This document shows, piece by piece, positions 18,336 to 27,650 of a DNA stretch of 64,000 nucleotides. The stretch covers positions 1,488,001 through 1,552,000 of the forward strand of contig OZ251545.1 in the NCBI GenBank assembly GCA_965243335.1, read 5' to 3'. How positions within the stretch are numbered: the stretch's first letter is position 1; every line of letters begins with the position of its first letter. A program made the translations under genes and the position numbers. The DNA comes from JAJDXW01 sp965243335 (GTDB taxonomy: Bacteria; Pseudomonadota; Gammaproteobacteria; HK1). The notes beneath the pieces were generated by a model, which was not told the DNA's origin, searched no databases, and worked only from the letters and a program-made list of their open reading frames with translations.

Positions 18336-20591
18336 CTATCCGCCGGCCTCCTCCCGCAGCCGGTCGCTCGACTCGCCGGCGGGGCCGGCGCCGCGTCCGG
18401 GGAACGGACGCAGGCCGAATTCGGCCTCGGGCTCCGCGGCCCGGCCTTCTTCGTATCCTTCGACCCCGTGCTCGGCGAACGCGCGGCGCATCGCGGCCTT
18501 CAGGCGCGCCCGCACCGCGTCCGCGTCGGCGAGCGCTTCGTCCAGCCGCCCGTACCCCGCCCGGGGCAGGCCCGGCGCCGCCTCCTCGACGATCCGCCGC
18601 CGCACCTTCTGGCGGACCGCCTTCGGGAGCGCGAAGAGGCCGCGGTTGAGGGCCAGCATGGTGGGGTCGTCGAAGACCCGCTCCCACGCGACCCGTTCCG
18701 GGCCGAAGTCGAAGTCCGTCCCGACGTTGGGCCGGACCCGCGCCCGGCCCGCCCGCGCGCCGCGGGTCGCCGCCGCATCGACCCCGAGCGCGTCCGTCAG
18801 CGCCACCCCGTAGTCCCGGCGCGCCCCTTCGCGCGAGACGAAGCCGAGCGCCGCGTCGCGCCGCACCGCCTCCGGGTCGCGCTCGAAGGGGTCCCCGAAG
18901 CCGGAGCCCCCCGGGGTCAGCATGGTCACCGTCTGGCCGCGGTCGAGGGTGAGCGAGCTTTCGTTGCCGAGCGAGCGCTCACCGGGCCGGCCCCGGTCCA
19001 CGATCACCTCCGTCGGCCGGCCGTGCCGGCCTCCCTGCACCCCCCACGGAGGGAAGCGGATCCGGTCGAGGCCGCCGATCACGAGGGCCGTGCCGTCGCG
19101 GAGGGCTTCCAGGGTGAGGGTCTGCCCGGCGCCGCCCCGCCACCGGCCCGCTCCCCCCGAGTCCGGGCGCACGTCGTATTCGCGGAACGCGACCCCGCAC
19201 TTCGCCTCCACCACCTCCAGGGGATGGTTGTGCATGGTGTTCATGGTGACGTCGCGCACGTCCACCCCGTCGCTCCCCTGCCAGGCGCTCATCCCGCCGC
19301 GCGCGATCTGGGCGATGACCACCTCCCGCCGCCCGTCGGCCGGGTTCGTCTCCTCGACCACGAAGGTGAAGCTCGCCCCCGCCGTCGCCCCCGCCATCTT
19401 GTCGGGGGCGGCCTTGAGCAGGACCCCGCTCACCGCGTCGTTGAACCCCGTCGCGGTCGAGAAGCGCACCGCGCAGGCGTCGGGGAACTCGGCGTTGAGC
19501 ACCGTCCCCGCGGGGCTCGTCATGCTGAGCGGGCGGAACGTGCCCGCGTTGAGGGGGATGGTCCGGTCGTGGGTGCAGATGAACGTCATGATCCGCCGGG
19601 TCAGCATGTTGTGGAGCTTGCCGGCGGTCGGGATGTTGTAGGAGGCCTCCACCTGGGGGTCGGTCCCGGTCACGTCGAAGTGCACCCGGCCGTCGTCCAC
19701 GGTGGCCCGCAGGCGCATCCGGATGGGGATCGCGGACACGACGTCGTCGTCGAGGTAGTCCCAGAAGTCGTAGACGCCGTCCGGGAGCAGGCGCAGCGCC
19801 TCGCGCGCCTTCTCCGCGGCGTAGTCCTTGAGCGCGCGCTGGCTCGCGACGAAGGTCTCGACCCCGTAGCGGTCGATGGCGTCCCGGACCCGCTGGCCGC
19901 CGACCTCGAGCGCCCCCAGCATGGCCTTGAGGTCGGCCATGTTGGTCTCCGGCAGCCGGCAGTTGGCCTGGAAGAGGCGGATGAAGTCCTCGTTGAGCAC
20001 GCCCCTTCGCATCAGCTTCATGGGAGGGATGCGGAACCCCTCCTGGAAGATGTCGGACGTGTGGGGCGACATGCTGCCGGGAAACCGTCCGCCGACGTCC
20101 ATGTAGTGGATGAAGCCCCACCCGTAGCCGACGAGGCGCGGGCCGTGGAAGTACGGCCGGATGACGTGGAGGTCGGGGAGGTGGGTCGCCATCGCTTGGG
20201 AGGCGTAGGGGTCGTTGGTGACGATCGCGTCGCCGGGCTCCAGGGCGCCCATCACCTCGAGGGTATGCGCGGCCGGCACGTTGACCGACGTGGTCTTGTT
20301 CTCCGGGGCCCAGCCGAAGATCTCGCCTTCCAGATCGATGAGCCCCACCGCGAAGTCGGCCGCCTCGTTGACGAAGACGGAGCGGCAGGTGCGGAGCAGG
20401 GTGATGCAGATCTCGTCCGCGATCGCCTCCACCTTGTGCCGCATGATCTCGAGCAGCACCGGGTCGAGCGCGATCGCCTTGCCGGCAGGCGTTCCGGCGG
20501 CGGGCGACCCGCCGCCGGGGCCGGCGCCGTCGCGGTGGGCGGGCCGCTGGGGGCGGGGGCTTGCGGGGAGGTTGGGGCCTTCGTCCATCAT
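18336..20591 (-). CDS. hyuB: hydantoinase B / oxoprolinase-type subunit with long C-terminal extension
   Basis: 751 residues, longer than the usual 520-600. ATG ATG start at 20591 behind AAGGAGA. The HyuB core covers about residues 45-580: DPVLLEIMRHKVEAIADE, VNVPAAHTLEVMGALEPGDA, TNDPYASQAMATHLPDL, GWGFIHYMDVGG, AGRWRGGAGQT and TPGGSGFGDPFERDPE. A further 130-150 residues (VGTDFDFGPERVAWERV, LPKAVRQKVRRRIVEEAAPG) are unusual for the family. With HyuA it should form an ATP-dependent hydantoinase or oxoprolinase. Transcribed divergently from hyuA, which is atypical for a subunit pair. Confidence 0.88.
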   Translation of the reverse strand: MMDEGPNLPASPRPQRPAHRDGAGPGGGSPAAGTPAGKAIALDPVLLEIMRHKVEAIADEICITLLRTCRSVFVNEAADFAVGLIDLEGEIFGWAPENKTTSVNVPAAHTLEVMGALEPGDAIVTNDPYASQAMATHLPDLHVIRPYFHGPRLVGYGWGFIHYMDVGGRFPGSMSPHTSDIFQEGFRIPPMKLMRRGVLNEDFIRLFQANCRLPETNMADLKAMLGALEVGGQRVRDAIDRYGVETFVASQRALKDYAAEKAREALRLLPDGVYDFWDYLDDDVVSAIPIRMRLRATVDDGRVHFDVTGTDPQVEASYNIPTAGKLHNMLTRRIMTFICTHDRTIPLNAGTFRPLSMTSPAGTVLNAEFPDACAVRFSTATGFNDAVSGVLLKAAPDKMAGATAGASFTFVVEETNPADGRREVVIAQIARGGMSAWQGSDGVDVRDVTMNTMHNHPLEVVEAKCGVAFREYDVRPDSGGAGRWRGGAGQTLTLEALRDGTALVIGGLDRIRFPPWGVQGGRHGRPTEVIVDRGRPGERSLGNESSLTLDRGQTVTMLTPGGSGFGDPFERDPEAVRRDAALGFVSREGARRDYGVALTDALGVDAAATRGARAGRARVRPNVGTDFDFGPERVAWERVFDDPTMLALNRGLFALPKAVRQKVRRRIVEEAAPGLPRAGYGRLDEALADADAVRARLKAAMRRAFAEHGVEGYEEGRAAEPEAEFGLRPFPGRGAGPAGESSDRLREEAGG

Positions 20592-20915
20592 CCGGGTTCT
20601 CCTTGGCTCCGCATGGCCCGCCAAGCCCTGAAGGGGCCTCGACCGCCGGTTCCGGCGAACGGGGCCGGGCGGCCCCCGGTGCCGGACCCGGGCCGCGGGC
20701 TTGCCCCGGGCGGCAGCCGTTGCCGGCTGGTCATGGCGAGCCCCTTCGGCCAAGATCGGGGTCTGGCCGCCGCGAGGGAACCCGAGCCGCCCCCGGCGGT
20801 AGCGGGTGCGTCCGCGCGTACGGCCGCGTCCTTGGCCCGGCGGGGGCCGCGAGGGGTCCGCCTCCGGGCGAAGTGTAAGCCGCCCGCCCGCTGAATCGAA
20901 AGGAGGAGCCGTCGA
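20592..20915. other. divergent intergenic region between hyuB and hyuA
   Basis: 324 bp, very G+C-rich. It must hold both promoters but I see no convincing -35/-10 pair. Both start codons have strong SDs (AAGGAGA for hyuB, AGGAGG at 20901 for hyuA). No gene is seen. Confidence 0.4.
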
Positions 20916-23030
20916 GTGGCATCGAAGGAAACTCGCGCGCGCTGCCGCATCGGCATCGACGTGGGCGGCACGTTCACCGACTTCGTGCTCACGAACCCGC
21001 GCACGGGCGAGATCGTCCGCTACAAGGAGCCGAGCGTTCCGAGCGACCCGTCGCTCTCGGTGGGGCGGGGGCTTCCCGCGCTCATCGAACGGGCCGGGGT
21101 GCGGCCCGGCGACGTGGAGCTCCTGGTCCACGGCACGACCCTCCTCGTCAACGCCATCATCGAGCGCCGCGGGGCGCGGGTCGGGCTCGTCGTCTCGCGC
21201 GGCCATCGCGGGGTGCTCGAGATCGGACGCATGAGCCTCGACAACTCGTTCGACTTCACGCTCCGCAAGGAAGAGCCCCTCGTGCCGCGCAACCTCGTGT
21301 TCGAGGCGGGGGCCCGGGTCCGCGCGGACGGGAGGGTGACGGAACGCCCGTCCCCCGCGGACCTCGACCGGCTCGCCTCCGACCTCGCCGCGTCCCGGGT
21401 CGAAGCGGTCACCGTGCTCCTCCTCAACTCCTACGCCTTCCCGGAGACGGAGCGCGAGGTGGCGGAAGCGCTCCGCCGCCGCCTTCCTGGAGTTCCGGTT
21501 ACCGAGTCGGCGGAGATCTGGCCGGAGCAGCGCGAGTTCGAACGCGGGCTCGTCGCCATCATGAACGCGTACGTGCAGCCGCTCATGAGCGCCTACCTGC
21601 GCCGCCTGGAGGACCGGGTGGCCGAGGCGGGGGTAGGCGCGCCCATCTACATCACCGCCTCGAACGGGGGCACGCTCAGCATCGACACCGCCCGCGCGCG
21701 GCCCATCGACACCGTGCTCTCCGGCCCCGCCTCCGGCCTCGTCGCGGCCACGCGGGTCGCCCGGTCCCTCGGGCGGGCCGGGATCGTCACCGTCGACCTC
21801 GGCGGCACGAGCTGCGACCTCGCGCTCAACGAGGGCGAGGAGCCGGAGTACGCCACCTCGACCCGGGTGGGGGACTATCCCCTGGTCGTGCCGGTGGTGA
21901 ACGTGCGGGCGATCGGCGCGGGGGGCGGGTCGGTGCTCCGGGTGGACCCCCAGGGGGTGCTCAAGGTCGGCCCGGAGAGCGCGGGCGCCGACCCCGGGCC
22001 GGTGTGCTATGGGCGGGGCGGGGTCCGCCCGACCGTCACCGACTGCTATCTCCTCGTCGGGCTCATCCATCCCGAGCACTTCCTCGGCGGGCGCATGAGG
22101 CTCGACCGGGACGCGGCGCACGAGGCGCTGGACGCGGTCGCGGCGCGGATCGGCTACGAGGGCGGGGACCGGGCGGTGCGGGCGGCCGACGCGGCCCTGC
22201 GCGTCGCGTCGGCGATGATGGCCAACGAGCTGTCCAAGGGCCTCGCCCGGCGGGGCGCGGCGCCGCGCGACCTCGCCCTCATGGCCTTCGGGGGGGCCGG
22301 GCCGACCCACGCGAACCTCCTCGCCGCGGAGGCCGGGCTCGACACCGTCGTCGTGCCGCCGGGGCCGGCGACGTTCTGCGCCCTCGGCGCGATCCTCGCC
22401 GACGTGAAGCGCGACTACGTGCGCTCGCGCCGTCTCCGGTTCGCGGAAGGGCCGCCGGCCGCGGCGGAGCTGGCCTCGATATTCCGCGCGCTGGAGGAGA
22501 GCGCGTCGTCGTGGATCCGGAGCGAGGGCGGCTTGCTCGGGGAGGTCGTGTTCGACGCCTCGCTCGACATGCGCTATACGGGGCAGGCGTTCGACCTCCA
22601 GGTCCCGATCCCCGAGGAGCTGCGGGTCGAGCCCGATCTCGAGGCGATCACGGAGCGGTTCCACCGGGAGCACGAGCGGATCTACAGCTTCCGCGACCCC
22701 GAGAGCGAGGTCGAGGTCAGCACCGAACGGGTGCGGGTCACCGGACGCATCCCGCCGCTCGAGCTCCCGCCGGTCCCGGAGCGGGAGCCCGCCCGGCCCT
22801 TCGACACGAGGCGGGTGTACGCCGCCGGGCGCCGGCTCGACGCGCCCGTCTACGCGCGCCGCGCGCTCGGCCGCGGCGCCTCCGTCCCCGGGCCCGCGAT
22901 CGTCGAGCAGGAGGACTGCACGGTGTGGGTGCTCCCCGGCTGGAGCGCGGCCGTCCACCGGACCGGCAGCCTCCTCATCCGGCGCACGATGCGGGCCGAC
23001 GCCGACCCCGGACCCTGGGAGACCCTCTGA
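20916..23030 (+). CDS. hyuA: hydantoinase/oxoprolinase A-type subunit
   Basis: 704 residues; GTG start with AGGAGG 9 bp upstream. The N-terminal HydantA_N domain opens with the ATP-binding motif GIDVGGTFTDFVLTNP, then LVHGTTLLVNAIIERRGA and the FDFTLRKEEPLVPR segment. The ASKHA-type central domain has GPASGLVAATRVAR, VDLGGTSCDLALNEG and AFGGAGPTHANLLAAEAG. The C-terminal part (MRYTGQAFDLQVPIP) is regular. With HyuB it should hydrolyse a cyclic imide or N-methylhydantoin/5-oxoproline at the cost of ATP. A carbamoylase-type enzyme at 44.1 kb could act on a ring-opened product. Confidence 0.9.
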   Translation: MASKETRARCRIGIDVGGTFTDFVLTNPRTGEIVRYKEPSVPSDPSLSVGRGLPALIERAGVRPGDVELLVHGTTLLVNAIIERRGARVGLVVSRGHRGVLEIGRMSLDNSFDFTLRKEEPLVPRNLVFEAGARVRADGRVTERPSPADLDRLASDLAASRVEAVTVLLLNSYAFPETEREVAEALRRRLPGVPVTESAEIWPEQREFERGLVAIMNAYVQPLMSAYLRRLEDRVAEAGVGAPIYITASNGGTLSIDTARARPIDTVLSGPASGLVAATRVARSLGRAGIVTVDLGGTSCDLALNEGEEPEYATSTRVGDYPLVVPVVNVRAIGAGGGSVLRVDPQGVLKVGPESAGADPGPVCYGRGGVRPTVTDCYLLVGLIHPEHFLGGRMRLDRDAAHEALDAVAARIGYEGGDRAVRAADAALRVASAMMANELSKGLARRGAAPRDLALMAFGGAGPTHANLLAAEAGLDTVVVPPGPATFCALGAILADVKRDYVRSRRLRFAEGPPAAAELASIFRALEESASSWIRSEGGLLGEVVFDASLDMRYTGQAFDLQVPIPEELRVEPDLEAITERFHREHERIYSFRDPESEVEVSTERVRVTGRIPPLELPPVPEREPARPFDTRRVYAAGRRLDAPVYARRALGRGASVPGPAIVEQEDCTVWVLPGWSAAVHRTGSLLIRRTMRADADPGPWETL

Positions 23031-23140
23031 GCGACGTCCCCCGCAGGCCGCGCCGGTGCGGATCGAGGCCGGTCCAGGCGTATGCACGCCATGGCGCGCA
23101 CATGCTTCCTGCTCGGCCAGGTCCGCTGCGCCTCGAAAAC

Positions 23141-23210
23141 GAGGCCCGTGTGCTGTTCATAAATTATTGATATAGAGTAAAGAGAACAGGAGGCGAGATA
23201 TTTTTACTTC
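23141..23210. other. A+T-rich island
   Basis: About 70 bp (TTCATAAATTATTGATATAG and the following bases through GATATTTTTACTTCC) stands out sharply in a 70% G+C setting. It contains an AGGAGG without a start codon at the right distance. It sits between the HyuA gene and a repeat cluster and could be a promoter region, a recombination scar or an insertion target. The rest of 23031-23456 holds only repeats. Confidence 0.4.
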
Positions 23211-23353
23211 CCTGGGAACGCTTGTGTCCCGCCCGCATTTTTGTTCACGGGCGCTTCACACCCCTGTGCGGGCGAGACGCCCGCGTTCCCAGGATGCGCC
23301 GTTCCCAAGAGCACCTGCGAGAGGCGTGCTTGGCGAAATCCCCACAGCGCACA
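23211..23353 (-). repeat. dispersed repeat copy 2 (two palindromic modules in inverted orientation plus FAKH module)
   Basis: CCTGGGAACGCTTGTGTCCC at 23211 faces an inverted copy GGGCGAGACGCCCGCGTTCC near 23270, then GGCGTGCTTGGCGAAATCCC near 23323. The facing modules could fold as a long hairpin. The same modules occur at the other repeat sites. Confidence 0.75.
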
Positions 23354-23456
23354 TGCCTCAAGCAACAGGCGCCTTGAAAACGGAGTATGCTTGACGTGCA
23401 AGGCGGTGGTGGTCCCCAAGCCGGCGCCGCACACGCCGGTGGGACGGACGGTACGC

Positions 23457-24125
23457 ATGGCAGTCGAAGAGAAGCTGGATCCGACGTCGCTGGTCGCCCG
23501 CATCATCGCCGAGCTGCAGGCCAATCCGGAGGCTCAGCGCCTGCTGCTGCAGGCGATGCTCACCAACGAGTTCCTGGGCATGCCGGCGCGGCTGGACCGC
23601 ATCGAGAAAGACATCGCCGAGCTCAAGGCTGACGTCGCCGAGCTCAAGGTCGATGTAGCCGAACTCAAGGGTGACGTCGCCGGCCTCAAGGGCAGCGATC
23701 TGGAGCACCGCCTGCACCGGAAGATCCGGCCGCTGGCCAGCCAGGCGCTGGAGCTCAGGCGGCCCCGCGTCGTTCACGGGCCGTTGCAGAACCCGGACGA
23801 GGACTTCGCCGATCAGGTCGAAGATGCGCTCGGCGACGGCCGGATCACCGACGCGCAGGAGGCGAGGATAGAGGCCACGGACTTCATCCTGCGCGCGCAG
23901 CGGCGCAGCGACCAGGCCACCGTGTGGATCGCCGTGGAGGCATCGAACAAGGTGCATGCCGGCGACATCGACCGGGCGCGCGCCTCGGCCGATGCGCTGC
24001 GCGCCGTGTTCGGCGTGGACGCGGTAGCCGTCGTTGCGGGATACGGCATCGACCCTCCCGACGCGGCGCGCGCCAAGGCGGCCGGGGTCAGGTACTTGCA
24101 GGCGCCGCCGCCGCGCCCGAGGTGA
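23457..24125 (+). CDS. coiled-coil protein with PD-(D/E)XK-like C-terminal domain
   Basis: 222 residues; the ATG at 23457 is preferred because the upstream open frame runs through the dispersed repeat. Residues 52-79 are four near-identical heptads (DVAELKV type) encoded by four 21-bp DNA repeats at 23610-23693, predicting a parallel coiled coil. The C-terminal half (ARIEATDFILRAQRRSDQ, VWIAVEASNKV, DADAL-like helix, VDAVAVVAGYGI) has the alpha/beta pattern of a PD-(D/E)XK nuclease, with Asp in EATDF and Glu in VEAS as candidates. I cannot name a function. It converges on the ABC permease gene. Confidence 0.7.
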   Translation: MAVEEKLDPTSLVARIIAELQANPEAQRLLLQAMLTNEFLGMPARLDRIEKDIAELKADVAELKVDVAELKGDVAGLKGSDLEHRLHRKIRPLASQALELRRPRVVHGPLQNPDEDFADQVEDALGDGRITDAQEARIEATDFILRAQRRSDQATVWIAVEASNKVHAGDIDRARASADALRAVFGVDAVAVVAGYGIDPPDAARAKAAGVRYLQAPPPRPR

Positions 24126-24251
24126 CCTTTACGAGGCAGGGGCAAGGCGGGAATCGGCGCGCCGGGAGCGCCTGATCCGCACCAGCTCCATCCTCTGAAC
24201 CCTCTTGTGCCGGCGCTCCGGTGTGCAGGGCGCACGTCTTTACGCCATCGC

Positions 24252-24310
24252 GGGGCCGCTTCCGCGAAGCGGGGGGCTCCTCCGCACAACGGGGCCGCTT
24301 CCGCACAACG
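24252..24310. repeat. three 19-20-bp tandem repeats
   Basis: Units GGGGCCGCTTCCGCGAAGC, GGGGGGCTCCTCCGCACAAC and GGGGCCGCTTCCGCACAACG are consecutive, in the spacer between the convergent coiled-coil and permease genes. The function is unknown. Confidence 0.6.
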
Positions 24311-24345
24311 GTCGGGCGCCCCGAAAGCGGGACGGCTCCGGTCGC

Positions 24346-25242
24346 TCAGAACCGGAGCGATCGGAGGCCGACCAGCTTCTCGGTGATGAGGATGGCGAGC
24401 ACGGTGATGACGATGCTGACCGTCGCGACCGCGGCCGCCGTCGGGTCGAACTCCCAGCGCACGTAGTCGAAGAGCTGGATGGGGAGGGTCGCGATGCCGA
24501 TCCCCTTGAGGAGGAGCGAGATGTTGAAGAGGTCGAACGAGATGATGAAGGCGAGGAGGGCGCCCGCGATGATCCCGGGCTTGATGATGGGCAGGGTCAC
24601 CCGCCGGAAGGTGGTGAGTCGGCTCGCCCCGAGGCTCCGCGCCGCCTCCTCCAGGGAACGGTCGAAGTTGTAGAGCGAGGCCGAGATCCCGAGGAACACG
24701 AACGGCAGGGTGATGAGGACGTGCCCGATGAGGAGGCCGAGGACGGAGTTCCGGAACACCCCGCTGCCGACCTCGACCCCCACCGCCCGGAAGAACGCCT
24801 CCGCGTTGTAGTAGAAGAAGAGCAGGGCGATCGCGGTCAGGATCTCGGGGAGGAGGAGGGGGAGGAGGATGAACAGCCGTAGCCGCTCGCGCCAGCGCCC
24901 GGCGAAGCGCACGACGTAGAGGGCCACCGCGACCCCGAGGGCGGTCGAGACGACGGTGGCGAAGAACGCGAGCCGGAGGGAGAAGAAGAGCGACCCCATG
25001 AACGCCTCGCTCTGGAAGAAGCTCACGTACCAGCGAAGCGAGAACCCCTCCGGCGGGAAGGTCAGGAACTCGCCGGCGTTGACCGAGGCGAGCACCACGA
25101 CGACGAGCGGGGTCAGGAGGTAGACGTAGACGAGGACCACCACCGCGAGGTAGAGGATGCGCCCCGCCCGGCGCCCGAGCCGCCCCCGCCGCGCGGGGTC
25201 GGAGGCCCCGCTTCCGCCTGCCGCCCGGTCCGCGCGGCTCAT
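24346..25242 (-). CDS. ABC transporter permease, PotC-type (spermidine/putrescine-like)
   Basis: 298 residues, about six transmembrane segments after a basic N-terminus (first around LYLAVVVLVYVYLLTPLVVV). The EAA loop that contacts the ATPase is EEAARSLGASRLTTFRRVTLP. It is the last gene of a four-gene minus-strand unit: binding protein, ATPase, PotB-type and PotC-type permeases. Imports a cationic or small organic solute across the inner membrane. Confidence 0.88.
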   Translation of the reverse strand: MSRADRAAGGSGASDPARRGRLGRRAGRILYLAVVVLVYVYLLTPLVVVVLASVNAGEFLTFPPEGFSLRWYVSFFQSEAFMGSLFFSLRLAFFATVVSTALGVAVALYVVRFAGRWRERLRLFILLPLLLPEILTAIALLFFYYNAEAFFRAVGVEVGSGVFRNSVLGLLIGHVLITLPFVFLGISASLYNFDRSLEEAARSLGASRLTTFRRVTLPIIKPGIIAGALLAFIISFDLFNISLLLKGIGIATLPIQLFDYVRWEFDPTAAAVATVSIVITVLAILITEKLVGLRSLRF

Positions 25243-25389
25243 GCGCCTGTACCGGGAACGGATTTCATGCCGGCGCCGGCGCGGTGGCGTGGAAATCGAA
25301 ATTCATGGCGGCCGACGGGCCGCCATCCCGCCTGGGCGGTTCGTGCTCTCGGATGGCGATTCCGGGACCGGCTCATGGCGGGGCGCACG

Positions 25390-26310
25390 TCAGGCGACCC
25401 CCCGGACAGCCCGCGAGGTGAGCCGGAGGTAGACGTAGACCACGACCGCGCCGGCGATCGAGAGGATGAAGGCGAGGGCGGCCCCGAACGGCCACAGCAT
25501 CGCGTCCATGAGCTGCTGCACGACGAGGGTCGGCATGATCATGACGCTGAAGCCGCCGAGGAGGATCGGGATCACGTACGAGCTGATGGTGAGGACGAAC
25601 ACCAGCACCGTCCCCGCCTGCACCCCGGGCAGGCTCAGGGGAAAGACCACCCGGAGCATGGTCCGGAAGCGCGAGGCGCCGAGCGACTGGGCGGCCTCCT
25701 CCAGCGCGGGGTCGATCGACTGGATGGCCCCCAGCAGGGGCAGGATCATGAACGGCAGGAAGATGTGGACCAGCCCGACCCCGACCCCGAACGTGTTGTA
25801 CATGAGGGTCAGGGGCGAATCGATGATCCCGAGGTCCATCAGGGTGGTGTTGATGAGCCCGTCGTTGTTGCCGAGGATGATGATCCAGCCGTAGCAGCGA
25901 ACCACCACCCCGACGAGGAGGGGAGAGAGCACGAATGCGTAGAGGATGCTCCGGAAGCGCGACGACGTGCGGGCGAGGTGGTAGGCGACGGGGAACCCGA
26001 GCGCGAGGCAGAGCGCGGTCGTGACCGCCCCGAGCACCATCGTGTCCAAAAGGATTTCAAGGTAGTAGAGGTCGGAATCGAAGATCGCGTCGAGGTAGTT
26101 CCCGACCGTGAACCCCGGTGCGAACACCTGGCTGGTGGAGGGGTTGCGGAAGCTCATCACCACCATGTTGAGATAGGGGAAGACGAGGAACGCGAAGAGC
26201 AGCCCGACGGTCGGGAGGAGGAGGAAGAGGGTCGGGTTCCAGCGCGCTCCGGCCGGGGGGCGGCCCGGGGCGGCCGTGCCGGTGCTTCGGGCCTCGCCGG
26301 GGTTCGTCAC
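25390..26310 (-). CDS. ABC transporter permease, PotB-type
   Basis: 306 residues from a GTG at 26310; the longer frame upstream is a shadow of the ATPase. Membrane segments start at LFLLLPTVGLLFAFLVFPYL. The EAA loop is EEAAQSLGASRFRTMLRVVF followed by PLSLPG. The FVLSPLLVGVVVRCYGW and GLVHIFLPFMILPLLGAI segments fit the PotB/PotH group. It lies 44 bp downstream of the ATPase gene and 147 bp upstream of the partner permease. Confidence 0.87.
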   Translation of the reverse strand: MTNPGEARSTGTAAPGRPPAGARWNPTLFLLLPTVGLLFAFLVFPYLNMVVMSFRNPSTSQVFAPGFTVGNYLDAIFDSDLYYLEILLDTMVLGAVTTALCLALGFPVAYHLARTSSRFRSILYAFVLSPLLVGVVVRCYGWIIILGNNDGLINTTLMDLGIIDSPLTLMYNTFGVGVGLVHIFLPFMILPLLGAIQSIDPALEEAAQSLGASRFRTMLRVVFPLSLPGVQAGTVLVFVLTISSYVIPILLGGFSVMIMPTLVVQQLMDAMLWPFGAALAFILSIAGAVVVYVYLRLTSRAVRGVA

Positions 26311-26354
26311 TTCCTTCCCCTTCCCCTCGGGCTCGCGGCGCCGGGGCGGCCCGA

Positions 26355-27440
26355 TCAGTCCGGGATGATCCAGGCGCGGGCGGCGTCGAACCCGCACCAC
26401 ACCTCGTCGCCCACCCCGAACGCCGCCCACGGATCGTCCTGCACCTGGAGCACGAGCCCTCCCGCGCAGGCGACGCGGTAGCCCGTGATGTTGCCGAGGA
26501 AGTAGCGCTCGCTCACCCGTCCCGGGATGGCGTTGTCCCCCGCCCCCGCGTCGGCGGCGTCGGCGGGCGCGGCGGCCGAAAGCGAGACCGCCTCCGGGCG
26601 GACGATGAGGGCCACCTCCCGGCCCTCCGCGAGCGTTCCCGAGTAGGCGCAGCGAAGCGGCCCCGCCGCCGTCGCCAGCCGGAACTCCCCGTCGCCGACC
26701 GTACCCTCGACCCGCCCCTCCACGAAGTTCGAGAGGCCGATGAAGCTCGCCGCCTCGCGGCTCACCGGCCGCGAATAGATCTCGTCGGGGGCCCCCACCT
26801 GGTGGATGCGCCCGTCGAACATGACCACGATCCGGTCCGAGATCACCATCGCCTCCGCCTGGTCGTGGGTCACGTAGACGGTCGTGATCCCGACCCGCTT
26901 CTGCAGCGACCGGACGAAGAAGCGCATCTCCTCGCGGAGCTTCGCGTCGAGGTTGGCGAGGGGCTCGTCGAGGAGGAGGATGCTGGGCTCGACGACCACC
27001 GCCCGCGCGAGCGCGATGCGCTGCTGCTGCCCGCCGGAGAGCTGGCGGGGATAGCGCTCCCCCAGGTCGCCGAGCTGCACCGTGTCCAGGACCCGGGCGA
27101 TGCGTTCGGCGGTCTCGCCCTTCGGGACGCCCCGCATCTCGAGCCCGAACGCGAGGTTCTGGCGCACCGTCATGTGGGGGAAGAGGGCGTAGTTCTGGAA
27201 CACCATGCCGATGTTCCGCCGCTCGGGGGGCAGCCCCACCACGTCGCGCCCGTCGAACAGGATCCGGCCCGCCGTCGGCTCCTCGAACCCCGCGATGCAG
27301 CGCAGGGTCGTCGTCTTGCCGCACCCGGACGGGCCGAGGAGGGAGATGAGCTCGTGGTCCCCGATCCGGAGATCGAACCCGTCCACCGCCGCCACGTCGC
27401 CGAAGCGCTTGAAGAGCCCCCGGATCGCGAGCTCGGTCAT
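26355..27440 (-). CDS. ABC transporter ATP-binding protein, PotA-type
   Basis: 361 residues. Walker A GPSGCGKTT (residues 36-44), Q-loop MVFQNYALFPHMT, signature LSGGQQQR, Walker B ILLLDEP and H-loop VTHDQAEAM are all intact. A C-terminal TOBE/OB domain (about 270-361: GNAIPGRVSERYF-like, VALIVRPEAVSL) is the regulatory region of the MalK/PotA branch. Energises the two permeases downstream. ATG start at 27440. Confidence 0.93.
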   Translation of the reverse strand: MTELAIRGLFKRFGDVAAVDGFDLRIGDHELISLLGPSGCGKTTTLRCIAGFEEPTAGRILFDGRDVVGLPPERRNIGMVFQNYALFPHMTVRQNLAFGLEMRGVPKGETAERIARVLDTVQLGDLGERYPRQLSGGQQQRIALARAVVVEPSILLLDEPLANLDAKLREEMRFFVRSLQKRVGITTVYVTHDQAEAMVISDRIVVMFDGRIHQVGAPDEIYSRPVSREAASFIGLSNFVEGRVEGTVGDGEFRLATAAGPLRCAYSGTLAEGREVALIVRPEAVSLSAAAPADAADAGAGDNAIPGRVSERYFLGNITGYRVACAGGLVLQVQDDPWAAFGVGDEVWCGFDAARAWIIPD

Positions 27441-27650
27441 GGGGTCACGCGGCGATCACGGGCAGACGCCGCGCCCGCCGCGCGTCCCCCCCGCCACGCG
27501 CCCCGAGGACGGGGCCAGGAGGGGATGAGGGGCGCTCGCGGGGACGAGGACCCCCCCGACGGCTGCGACACCGGCTGCCTCTTGGCTCGAGCGCCGGCGA
27601 GAGTCTACCAGCATCGGTCCAGGCGCCGAAGGCCGGCCGCGACGTCGAGG

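Noticed and set aside
17274..20894. 1206-codon plus-strand open frame
   Set aside because: Antisense to hyuB and the phosphotransferase gene; composition typical of G+C-rich shadow frames.
18336..23087. 1583-codon open frame suggesting a giant protein
   Set aside because: Upstream of 20591 it runs antisense through hyuA; the HyuB start with SD is clear.
23610..23693. Possible CRISPR array because of regular 21-bp repeats
   Set aside because: The repeats are contiguous, in frame and encode coiled-coil heptads; there are no spacers.
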